From: SHZI01 sp964384525
GTDB lineage: Bacteria; Pseudomonadota; Gammaproteobacteria; Steroidobacterales; GCA-2729495
DNA length: 22,053 bases
Direction of reading: 5' to 3'
Assembly (NCBI GenBank): GCA_964384525.1
Contig: CAYLKO010000048.1
Span: 1-22,053, forward strand
The notes beneath the pieces are model-generated. The model worked only from the letters and a program-made list of their open reading frames with translations, was not told the DNA's origin and made no database searches. Positions within the stretch are counted from its first letter, which is position 1, and each line of letters starts with the position of its first letter. The position numbers and the translations under genes were made by a program. Positions 1-6,353 of this stretch are shown piece by piece.

Positions 1-674
1 AGGCATACGACCGCGCCCGCACGGACGACAGGAAGAGTTGATAGGTCCGTTACGACGCGCAGCTCGAAGCCCTGCTGCCCGTCGTGCGGTGTGAGCGGCC
101 CCTCTGGGCGACTGCCCGCGAGAAGTACAGCATCGAAGCCGTGGTCAACTGGGCCGCGAAGCGCAAGCTCCGCGTGGTGATCAGCGATGGCCGTGATGCT
201 TACCTCGTGGCTGACCTGCTCGCCCGGCACCAGGTGCCTGTAGTGCTCACCGACATCAGCATGTAACCCTCGCGACTCGATGCCCCCTACGACGTGCAGT
301 ACTCGATGCCGGCCAGGCTCGAGCAGGCCGGCGTGCTCTTCGCCATCGCCAGCCCCTCGCGCACCGGTGGCTCGGCCAATGCACGACATATCGCGGAGTT
401 TGCCGGCCTCGCCGCCGCCTACGGCCTCGATCGCCAGGCCGCCTACCGCTCGATCACGCTCAATCCCGCCAGGATCCTCGGCCTCGACTCCATCCTCGGC
501 TCGATCAAGCCCGGCAAGAGCGCCAGCCTCGTGCTCACCAACGGAGATCTGCTCGAGCCCTCGACCACCGTGGAGCAGCTCTGGATCGACGGCACCAAGC
601 CGTCGATGGATGACGTGCAGAAGGCGGCATGGCGGAAGTGGAGCAACCGGCCGAAGTATCCGGTGGGGGATTGA
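1..674 (+). pseudogene. Amidohydrolase (imidazolonepropionase-like), 3' part, broken by in-frame stops
   Basis: One reading frame (codons starting at positions divisible by 3) reads as the C-terminal part of an amidohydrolase: a segment RYDAQLEALLPVV, then KLRVVISDGRDAYLVADLLA, a cap around YDVQYSMPARLEQAGV, the FAIAS strand, AAYRSITLNPARILGLD and the closing GSIKPGKSASLVLTNGD with a WIDG strand. This is the usual order for metal-dependent amidohydrolases annotated as imidazolonepropionase-like or Xaa-Pro-dipeptidase-like. The frame is interrupted by tandem TGA-TAG at 39-44 and TAA at 264-266, with no frame change across them, so the damage is substitution-like. The true gene begins left of the window and ends at TGA 672-674. 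Restarts at 84 (ATG) or 294 (GTG) would give only fragments lacking the N-terminal metal site. It is probably a dead gene; the exact substrate class cannot be told. Confidence 0.75.
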
Positions 675-738
675 GGCGCCGCCCGGGCCGGTCAATCATC
701 CTCTGGCAAGCCTCCGGCATTCCGGCGATCATCATCCC

Positions 739-754
739 CAGGGAAATTTCCCTG
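739..754. promoter_or_regulatory. 16-bp perfect palindrome upstream of the AraC-type gene
   Basis: CAGGGAAATTTCCCTG is a perfect 16-bp palindrome ending 11 nt before the chosen ATG of the AraC-type regulator. Position and symmetry suit an operator for (auto)regulation, but no regulator can be assigned from the sequence. It shares the AGGGAA core with the inverted repeat in front of the cytochrome gene. Confidence 0.4.
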
Positions 755-765
755 CAGACCCGCCC

Positions 766-1629
766 ATGTCAGCCAAAACAGCCAGACCTGTCGCACCAGC
801 CACTCGCCGTCGCACCCTGCACTCAAGCCGCCTGGGACGTATCGAGGATTTCAGCGCGCCGGGCGATCGTCCAGCACCCCGGGGTTACTCTGCCGAATAC
901 CAGCTGGTCTTCCCCTATGCGGGTGCTTTTGAGTGGCACGTCGGCGCCAGGTCTGCGCTTCTGGATGTGACTCGCGTGCTTTTTGTTTGTGCGGGGGAAG
1001 CCTACTCCGACATGCATGTGGCGAGCCGCGGACATGACAGCATCATCATCACGCCACGCCTGTCCATGCTCCAGGAGCTGGGCCGGTACGCTGTGCCATC
1101 GCAGCATCCAGCCTTCCAGCGCGTCACGAAACCGATGACGCCACACATGAACCTGCGCAATCACAGGCTGCTGCAGCTCGAGGCCCTAGGCAACGATACG
1201 CTGGCCACCGACGAGTTGATGATTGCCCTGGTCAACGAAGCGCTGGCGACCAGGCGGAAAACCACGCTGGCCGTGCCGCTTCGCGTTGTGGACCGGGCAA
1301 AGCAGATTCTGCACGCCAGCGTCGGTGAAGCCATCTCGCTCAATGATGTTGCAGACGCCGTTCATGTGTCCGGCACCTACCTCACCGATGCCTTCACGAG
1401 GTCGGAAGGCATGTCGCTTTGTCGCTATCGCATGCGTCTTCGGCTCAACCGCGCGCTGGTCGAGCTGCCTCACTGTGAAGACATCACGGCGTTGGCTCTC
1501 GACCTCGGGTTTTCCAGTCACGCTCATTTCAGCAACGCCTTCAAGTCGCTTTTCGGTGTTTCGCCATCGGCCTTCAGGGCTGGATCGGACAAGCATGGCG
1601 GTTTCACGCCAGACCTAAAGAATCTGTAA
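766..1629 (+). CDS. AraC-family transcriptional regulator
   Basis: A 287-residue DNA-binding regulator. The N-terminal two-thirds is a ligand-sensing region (segment SAEYQLVFPYAGAFEWHVG onward) of no obvious known specificity. The C-terminal ~100 residues form the double helix-turn-helix of AraC/XylS proteins: VVDRAKQILHAS, then SLNDVADAVHVSGTYLTDAF (first HTH) and ITALALDLGFSSHAHFSNAF followed by FGVSPSAFR (second HTH, the most conserved AraC signature). The open frame extends upstream to 280, but that part overlaps the dead amidohydrolase and is low-complexity, so the ATG at 766 is preferred; it has no clear Shine-Dalgarno sequence. It lies 54 bp upstream of, and parallel to, the cytochrome lipoprotein gene, which makes that gene a possible target. 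The effector is unknown. Confidence 0.88.
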   Translation: MSAKTARPVAPATRRRTLHSSRLGRIEDFSAPGDRPAPRGYSAEYQLVFPYAGAFEWHVGARSALLDVTRVLFVCAGEAYSDMHVASRGHDSIIITPRLSMLQELGRYAVPSQHPAFQRVTKPMTPHMNLRNHRLLQLEALGNDTLATDELMIALVNEALATRRKTTLAVPLRVVDRAKQILHASVGEAISLNDVADAVHVSGTYLTDAFTRSEGMSLCRYRMRLRLNRALVELPHCEDITALALDLGFSSHAHFSNAFKSLFGVSPSAFRAGSDKHGGFTPDLKNL

Positions 1630-1655
1630 GCGGCACTCGCTTCGTTTCGGCAAAG

Positions 1656-1685
1656 ATTCCCTCTTCCGGGCACACAAGAGGGAAT
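1656..1685 (+). promoter_or_regulatory. 10-bp inverted repeat covering the RBS and start of the cytochrome gene
   Basis: ATTCCCTCTT (1656-1665) and AAGAGGGAAT (1676-1685) are perfect reverse complements around a 10-nt spacer. The right arm contains the only good Shine-Dalgarno sequence (AGAGGG, 1677-1682) and reaches into the ATG at 1684. In mRNA the stem would hide the ribosome-binding site; in DNA it is a dyad that a regulator could bind. No T-run follows, so it is not a normal intrinsic terminator for the upstream gene. Confidence 0.5.
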
Positions 1686-3270
1686 GCAATTGAACAGGTC
1701 AACAAGCAGGAAACTGTTGCCCCCGGTTTTGTGCCTTGCGCTCGGCGCAACTCTCGGCGGGTGCGGTGGCGGCAGCAGTCACGACTCCCGGGGGCCCACT
1801 GTCACCTCGGTCTCGCCGACCCAGGCAGCCGCTGGTGTTCTGAACACCGCCCAGGTGAGCGTGACCTTCGACAAGAAGATTGATCCGACGACATTGAATG
1901 GCAGCACTTTCAGCGTGAAATGCCCGTCGGATGCCGAGCCATTTGGGTCCGTCACCTATGACGCAGTCACCAGAACGGCGACATTCGTGCGCATTACGGA
2001 AACTCCAACCAACCTGCCACAGTCCGAGGCCGCCGAGCCAATGCCGGCGAATGTCACCTGTACCGCGACCGTGACGACTGGCGTCAAAGGGGTCGATGGT
2101 GCCGCGTTGGCGCACAACTTCACCTGGACGTTTGACACCGTGGTCGACACGGCCTTTCTGGAGGAAGGCAGGAATATCTTCCGCTTCGATACCTTCGGTG
2201 ACGAGACGTTTTGGACCGACACACTGAGGATGAACGAAGTGATTGCCGCGGCGGTCGACCCGACCACGGCGCTGTCCGTGGGCCTGAAGGTGGACTCCGA
2301 GGCGCTTCCGCCGGCAGTCGTGGCAGGCATCGTGAATGGCGATATCAGCTTGACCAGCCCCGATACCACGGTGGCATTGATCAAGCTCAACGCCGTGATC
2401 GGCATCAAGGGGACAGTAGAGGAGCGTGGTGGCAAAGACACGCTGACGCGTGTCGGGGTTACTTGCGCATTGTGCCACTCCACCGTCGACAACTCATTTT
2501 CCCCGGGCATCGGCAAGCGCCTCGATGGATGGCCGAACCGTGACCTGAACCCGGGAGCGATCATTGCCTTGTCACCTGCGCTGACGGCCGGGCAGAAGGC
2601 CGTCTACAACTCGTGGCGTCCGGGCATGTACGACCCGCGCTTCAACCAGGATGGCCAGAATGGCCCGCAGGTGATCTCGCCGGCCTATGGTTTGCAGAAC
2701 ATTCGCAAGATCATTGCCACGGGCGATGGCGATGATCTGGCCTACTGGAACCGGTATGTCGCCGTGACACAGATGGGTGGGCACGGCAACTTCCGTGATG
2801 ACCGCATCGGCACCCTTGGCGTTGACGTCACCAATGGGGATGACGATCAGGTCTCGTCAAAGTTGCCGGCGTTGCAGGCTTACCAGCTGTCCCTCGCCGC
2901 ACCGCCCGCACCGGCTGGCAGCTTTGATGTTGCAGCGGCAGAACGCGGCAAGGCACTTTTCAATGGCAACGCGGGTTGTGTGCGCTGCCACAGCGGTCCA
3001 GAGTTCACGGATGCCAACGAACGTCTGCATGATCCAGTTGAAGTACCCAGCGAACCGGAAGCATCGGGTGTGCCGAGCTACGCATCGCGCACCGCGACCA
3101 AGATGTATCGCACTGCGCCATTGAAAGGCGTATGGCAGCACCCGCCATATTTCCACAACGGCTCGGCGAAGACGCTCGATGCCGTGGTTGAAATGTACAA
3201 CGAGAAGCAGTCTCTTGGCCTGACGGGCGCGGAGATTGCCGATGTTGCGCAATACCTGAAGTCGTTGTAG
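1684..3270 (+). CDS. Diheme cytochrome c lipoprotein with N-terminal Ig-like (Big_5) domain
   Basis: A 528-residue exported electron-transfer or peroxidase-like protein. Residues 1-27 are a lipoprotein signal with lipobox LGGC (Cys27), followed by a Gly/Ser linker. Residues ~38-150 resemble a bacterial Ig-like Big_5 domain (PTVTSVSPTQAAAG, VSVTFDKKIDPTTL, a closing FTWTFDT strand). Two heme c sites follow: CALCH (261-265) and CVRCH (432-436). The C-terminal region has KMYRTAPLKGVWQHPPYFHNGSA, as in the distal half of MauG/CcpA-type diheme proteins, with Met and His candidates for axial ligation, and ends DVAQYLKSL as in cytochrome c domains. The ATG at 1684 is only 1 nt from AGAGGG; an in-frame TTG at 1690 has a normal 7-nt spacing and may be the real start. 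The substrate is unknown; a role as a periplasmic redox enzyme is inferred. Confidence 0.85.
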   Translation: MQLNRSTSRKLLPPVLCLALGATLGGCGGGSSHDSRGPTVTSVSPTQAAAGVLNTAQVSVTFDKKIDPTTLNGSTFSVKCPSDAEPFGSVTYDAVTRTATFVRITETPTNLPQSEAAEPMPANVTCTATVTTGVKGVDGAALAHNFTWTFDTVVDTAFLEEGRNIFRFDTFGDETFWTDTLRMNEVIAAAVDPTTALSVGLKVDSEALPPAVVAGIVNGDISLTSPDTTVALIKLNAVIGIKGTVEERGGKDTLTRVGVTCALCHSTVDNSFSPGIGKRLDGWPNRDLNPGAIIALSPALTAGQKAVYNSWRPGMYDPRFNQDGQNGPQVISPAYGLQNIRKIIATGDGDDLAYWNRYVAVTQMGGHGNFRDDRIGTLGVDVTNGDDDQVSSKLPALQAYQLSLAAPPAPAGSFDVAAAERGKALFNGNAGCVRCHSGPEFTDANERLHDPVEVPSEPEASGVPSYASRTATKMYRTAPLKGVWQHPPYFHNGSAKTLDAVVEMYNEKQSLGLTGAEIADVAQYLKSL

Positions 3271-3417
3271 GGAGCCGTGACCTATTGAATCGGCGGTTGG
3301 GGTTAACATCGCAGGCGTGGAGCAGCCAGCCGAAGTGCTCCGAGCCTGGTTTTCGGGACGGTTGTGATCTTGTCGACCATCAATCGACAGGTGGACCGCA
3401 GTCCAGTCGTTCGCCTC

Positions 3418-3540
3418 GACGACCAAGGATTGTCTATGTGCTTCCGCCTTGAAAGACGGTGCGCGGACATCCGGTACCCAGATCTGGATTGGCCGCAGGC
3501 CCTGCGCGCGCAGGCGGGCCCGATGCTCGCTGACCTTCAC
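3418..3540 (-). pseudogene. DUF3018 / MazE-like antitoxin remnant
   Basis: Reading the minus strand from a GTG at 3540 gives VKVSEHRARLRAQGLRPIQI, then WVPDVRAPSFKAEAHRQSL, the conserved N-terminal half of the DUF3018 (MazE-like antitoxin) family. After about residue 41 the sequence no longer fits the family, and the frame runs on without a stop, antisense through the cytochrome gene to 2857. No MazF-type toxin follows. The gene is therefore a truncated or degraded copy. It lies in the 3271-3634 gap between intact genes; 3271-3417 holds nothing I recognise. Its upstream side abuts the hutG-derived repeat at 3541-3574. Confidence 0.6.
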
Positions 3541-3574
3541 GCGTGATCTGGCCGCCCTTGAAGCGGCCGTTGAC
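3541..3574. repeat. 34-bp copy of an internal hutG segment
   Basis: This segment matches 4191-4224 inside hutG at 32 of 34 positions, including a perfect 24-nt run (3551-3574 = 4201-4224), in the same orientation. In hutG the segment encodes the well-conserved stretch VNGRFKGGYITR, so hutG is the likely source; here the minus strand reads VNGRFKGGQITR and then enters the antitoxin remnant at its GTG. Confidence 0.85.
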
Positions 3575-3599
3575 TTGCACAAGGTAGCAATTGTAGTAA
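3570..3599 (+). promoter_or_regulatory. Candidate sigma70-type promoter for the AbrB-type antitoxin
   Basis: TTGACT (3570-3575) and TAGTAA (3594-3599) are separated by 18 nt, about 36 nt upstream of the antitoxin ATG. The first five bases of the -35 box are the last bases of the hutG-derived repeat, so the duplicated fragment may have created the promoter. This is assigned by pattern only. Confidence 0.35.
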
Positions 3600-3634
3600 A
3601 GCAGGGAATCCTTTCTTTCCTCCGGAAGAAATCC

Positions 3635-3880
3635 ATGCTTGCCAAGATGACTGCCAAGAACCAGCTGACCCTGCCGAAGGCCGTCACGAAGGCCGTCACG
3701 AAGGCAGTAGGCGACCCTCGTTACTACGAGATTCGTGTGGAGGATGGGCAGATCGTTCTGACACCGGTGCGGATTCAGCGGGCCGACGCGGTTCGCGCGA
3801 AGTTGGCCGAACTTGCGATTTCGGAACAGGACGTGGAAGACGCCGTCACTTGGGCGCGCCGTGAGGGCAGCCAGCGCTGA
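3635..3880 (+). CDS. AbrB/MazE/SpoVT-type antitoxin
   Basis: An 81-residue protein starting MLAKMTAKNQLTLPKAVTKA, a typical swapped-hairpin AbrB DNA-binding domain (K-N-Q-L-T-L-P-K motif), followed by YYEIRVEDGQIVLTPVRI and a C-terminal helical region that would hold a partner toxin. The ATG at 3635 is preceded by GGAAGA at normal spacing; the frame is open further upstream, but that part is unlike the family. The stop overlaps the start of a PIN-toxin fragment (TGATG at 3878-3882), the usual coupled antitoxin-toxin arrangement. There is a 12-bp in-frame tandem duplication near the N terminus (KAVTKAVTKAV). The partner toxin is truncated, so this is an orphan antitoxin that may still bind DNA. 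Confidence 0.8.
   Translation: MLAKMTAKNQLTLPKAVTKAVTKAVGDPRYYEIRVEDGQIVLTPVRIQRADAVRAKLAELAISEQDVEDAVTWARREGSQR
3677..3700 (+). repeat. 12-bp tandem duplication inside the antitoxin gene
   Basis: AAGGCCGTCACG occurs twice in perfect tandem (3677-3688 and 3689-3700), followed by a diverged third copy AAGGCAGTAGGC (3701-3712). It adds one extra KAVT unit to the protein without changing the frame. Confidence 0.9.
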
Positions 3881-3990
3881 TGGTCGGAGCCCGTCGGGTT
3901 GTACTCGACACCAACACCATCCTTTCGGCGTTGTTGTTCGTCAATGGCTGCCTGGTGCCGTTGCGCACTGCTTGGCGGGCGGTGCCATGA
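3880..3990 (+). pseudogene. Truncated PIN-domain toxin
   Basis: Starting at the ATG overlapping the antitoxin stop, the frame reads MVGARRVVLDTNTILSALLF and then a short tail ending at TGA 3988-3990, 36 codons in all. VVLDTNTILSALLF is the first strand and helix of VapC/PIN toxins with the first catalytic Asp (D10). Family members are about 130-150 residues and carry three or four acidic residues; the rest of the domain is missing, and hutG begins 25 bp later on the other strand. This fragment cannot be an active nuclease. Confidence 0.75.
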
Positions 3991-4007
3991 CCATTCTCCT
4001 TGAATGG
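3991..4007 (-). terminator. Weak hairpin just past the hutG stop
   Basis: CCATTC (3991-3996) and GAATGG (4002-4007) form a 6-bp stem with a 5-nt loop, 8 nt beyond the hutG stop (TAA at 4017-4015, minus strand). There is no T-run, so a terminator role is weak. Confidence 0.25.
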
Positions 4008-4014
4008 AGACATG

Positions 4015-4812
4015 TTACCCCTCAAGTCCTGAACCCAATACCGAGCAAGCCTGCAGCATCCGCTCGATCGTCGCCGCCAGCGTCGCGGCCCGTTCCGCGT
4101 CATAACGCAGCGTCTCTTCATCCATGTAGCAGCGCTGCGCCAGCTCGAGCTGCACGGCGTAGACGCGATCGTCGGGTTGCCCGTAGTGCCGCGTGATGTA
4201 GCCGCCCTTGAAGCGGCCGTTGACGACACTCGAGTACGGCGAGACGGCGGCGACTTCGGCAATCCGGTTCTGTAGCGCAGGTGGGCAGCTGCGGCCATCG
4301 TTGGTGCCGATATTGAGATCCGGCAATGCGCCGGGAAAGAGCCGGGGCACGCTGCCGCGAATGGAGTGCGCATCCCACAGGCAGGCGTGGCCGAAGCGGC
4401 GCTTGATGTCGGCAAGGCCTTGGGTGATGCGTGCGTGATAGGGCGCCCAGTACAGGGCGATGCGCCGTTGCTGTTCCTCGTGGGCGATGCCTTTGCCATC
4501 GCTGTAGATGTCGTCGCCGGCAAAGGTCTGCTGCGGACAAAGACCGGTGGACACCTGTCCGCTGTAGAGCACTTCGTCTGCCGGGGAACGGTTGAGATCG
4601 ACGACATAGCGCGAGTGGTTGGCGGCGATGATGCTGGCGCCCAGCGACTCGGCAAACCGGTAGAGCTGCCGGACGTGCCAGTCCGTATCGGGAATCGTAC
4701 GACCCGCATCCGTCATCGCCGCCGCGATGTCCGGCGGGATGTCGCGGCCGTCATGCGGGATGCTGATGAGGAGCGGCGTGGTGCCCTCGTGCCAGACGTA
4801 GACCTCGCTCAT
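4015..4812 (-). CDS. hutG: N-formylglutamate deformylase
   Basis: A 265-residue zinc-type amidohydrolase of the N-formylglutamate amidohydrolase (FGase) family. It hydrolyses N-formyl-L-glutamate to glutamate and formate, the last step of the five-enzyme Hut pathway. Visible family features: TPLLISIPHDGRDIP near the N terminus, DTDWHVRQLY, VVDLNRSPADEVLYSGQ, CLWDAHSIRGSVPRLFPG (probable metal or active-site His region), DLNIGTNDGRSC and NGRFKGGYITRHYG. Its length is normal. The start overlaps the hutH stop by 4 nt (ATGA), implying translational coupling as the last gene of hutFCUHG. The presence of hutF supports the deformylase route rather than the formiminoglutamase reaction. The 34-bp segment at 4191-4224 is duplicated outside the gene. 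Confidence 0.95.
   Translation of the reverse strand: MSEVYVWHEGTTPLLISIPHDGRDIPPDIAAAMTDAGRTIPDTDWHVRQLYRFAESLGASIIAANHSRYVVDLNRSPADEVLYSGQVSTGLCPQQTFAGDDIYSDGKGIAHEEQQRRIALYWAPYHARITQGLADIKRRFGHACLWDAHSIRGSVPRLFPGALPDLNIGTNDGRSCPPALQNRIAEVAAVSPYSSVVNGRFKGGYITRHYGQPDDRVYAVQLELAQRCYMDEETLRYDAERAATLAATIERMLQACSVLGSGLEG
4191..4224. repeat. Source copy of the 34-bp hutG repeat
   Basis: This is the intragenic counterpart of 3541-3574 (32/34 identical, 24 nt perfect), in direct orientation. The two copies are 650 bp apart and bracket the antitoxin gene, the PIN fragment and the 3' end of hutG. Confidence 0.85.
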
Positions 4813-6338
4813 CGCCAGGATGTGGGCAGGGCCGGCTCGGCGTAGTGATGGAAATGTCCGCCGTCGATCAGGGCGGCCACGGCTTCGATGTCGCCGGATA
4901 GCGAGCGGTCGTTTTCATAGCGTGGCGACAGGCGGCGGATGTCGGCAATCGCCTGTTCGAGTTTCGCGGAACTTTTTTCCGGACGATGGAATTCGACGCC
5001 CTGGGCGGCGGCGAGCAACTCGATGGCGATGATGTGCTGCACGTTGTCGACCATGGCATGCAGCCGCCGGGCGGCGAAGGTGGCCATGCTCACGTGGTCT
5101 TCCTGGTTGGCTGAGGTCGGGATGCTGTCGACGCTGGCGGGATGGGCGAGCGACTTGTTCTCCGAGGCCAGCGCGGCGGCGGTGACCTGCGCCATCATGA
5201 AGCCAGAGTTGACGCCGCCATTGTCGACCAGGAAGGCCGGCAGGCCGCTCAGGTGCGAGTCGATGAGGAGCGCGATGCGGCGCTCGGCCAGCGAACCGAT
5301 CTCGGCAATGGCGAGCGCGAGGTAATCGGCTGCGAGGGCAACCGGATCGGCGTGGAAATTGCCGCCGGAGAGCACGGAACCCGTGTCCGTGAAGACGAGA
5401 GGGTTGTCGGTGACGGCATTGGCTTCCGTCTCCAGCACGCGCCCGACGTGCGTCAATACATCGAGGCAGGCGCCGGCGACCTGCGGCTGGCAGCGAATGG
5501 AGTAGGGGTCCTGCACCCGCTTGCATTCGACATGCGAAGCACGGATCTCGCTGCCGTTCATCAGGTCCCGCAGCAAGCCGGCGATGGCGATCTGCCCCGC
5601 ATGGCCCCGGACCTGTTGAATGCGGTCATCAAATGGTGTGTCGCTGCCCTGGATCGCATCGGCCGACATCGCGCCCGCCACCACCGAAGCGGCCAGCACA
5701 TTTTCGGCACGAAACAGGGCGCCGAGCGCCAGTGCCGTCGACACCTGCGTGCCGTTCAACAGCGCCAGCCCTTCCTTCGGCGCCAGCTGCAAGGGCTGCA
5801 AGCCGGCCTGTGCCAGCGCGTCCGCCGCCGGGCGTTGCTCGCCGTTGACCTTCGCGGTGCCATGACCGAGCAACACCGCCGACATGTGCGCCAGCGGCGC
5901 CAGGTCGCCCGAGGCGCCAACCGATCCCTTTGATGGAATGGCCGGGTGGATGTTGTGGTTGATGAGCGCGCACAGGGCTTCAACCAGTGCGGTCGTCACG
6001 CCTGAATATCCCTGCGCCAGCGCGATGACCTTCATGATCATCGTCAGGCGCACGATGGCGTCCGGCAGCAACTCGCCGACACCCACCGAGTGCGAGCAGA
6101 CGAGATTCTCCTGCAGATGCACGAGCTCGGTGTCGTCGATCCGGACCTGCGCCAGCTGGCCAAAGCCGGTGTTGACGCCGTAGACCTGCTTGCCGCCCTT
6201 GACCACCTTCGCGATCAGGGCGTTCGAGGCTGCAACGCGCGCCATGGCCGTCTTGCCGAGACCGATGGTCACGGGCTGCTGCCAGGCACGACGCAGCTCG
6301 GCCAGGCGAACGGGTTGGTTGTTGATCTGCAGATGCAT
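4809..6338 (-). CDS. hutH: Histidine ammonia-lyase
   Basis: A 509-residue enzyme that deaminates L-histidine to trans-urocanate, the entry step of Hut. The autocatalytic MIO cofactor triad Ala142-Ser143-Gly144 is in GSVGASGDLAPLAH. Other signatures are YGVNTGFGQLA (catalytic Tyr53 region), LQENLVCSHSVG, LLNGTQVSTALAL, QDPYSIRCQPQ, SGGNFHADPVA and SANQEDHVSMATFAA. Length is typical (about 500-510). It starts 15 nt after the hutU stop and ends overlapping the hutG start (ATGA). It is the fourth gene of the minus-strand operon and is expected to be cytoplasmic and repressed by HutC until urocanate accumulates. Confidence 0.98.
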   Translation of the reverse strand: MHLQINNQPVRLAELRRAWQQPVTIGLGKTAMARVAASNALIAKVVKGGKQVYGVNTGFGQLAQVRIDDTELVHLQENLVCSHSVGVGELLPDAIVRLTMIMKVIALAQGYSGVTTALVEALCALINHNIHPAIPSKGSVGASGDLAPLAHMSAVLLGHGTAKVNGEQRPAADALAQAGLQPLQLAPKEGLALLNGTQVSTALALGALFRAENVLAASVVAGAMSADAIQGSDTPFDDRIQQVRGHAGQIAIAGLLRDLMNGSEIRASHVECKRVQDPYSIRCQPQVAGACLDVLTHVGRVLETEANAVTDNPLVFTDTGSVLSGGNFHADPVALAADYLALAIAEIGSLAERRIALLIDSHLSGLPAFLVDNGGVNSGFMMAQVTAAALASENKSLAHPASVDSIPTSANQEDHVSMATFAARRLHAMVDNVQHIIAIELLAAAQGVEFHRPEKSSAKLEQAIADIRRLSPRYENDRSLSGDIEAVAALIDGGHFHHYAEPALPTSWR

Positions 6339-6353
6339 GGTGGTGCCCCGTGG

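Noticed and set aside
280..765. Long N-terminal extension of the AraC-type reading frame
   Set aside because: It overlaps the amidohydrolase remnant in another frame and is a Pro/Ser/Arg-rich low-complexity translation without family similarity; ATG 766 fits better.
3607..3632. Imperfect hairpin (TTTCTTTCC / GGAAGAAA) before the antitoxin start as an operator
   Set aside because: Requires a bulge and is pyrimidine/purine-biased; AbrB-type sites are too loose to judge from sequence alone.
2857..3699. 280-codon minus-strand frame as one gene
   Set aside because: Only ~41 codons (3540-3418) resemble an antitoxin; the rest is antisense to the cytochrome gene, so the frame is a run-through, not a gene.
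3941..3988. Minus-strand ATG at 3988 with AAGGAG upstream, as a small gene after hutG
   Set aside because: Good ribosome-binding spacing but only about 15 codons (MAPPAKQC...), antisense to the PIN fragment; may be the stub of a lost gene but cannot be supported.
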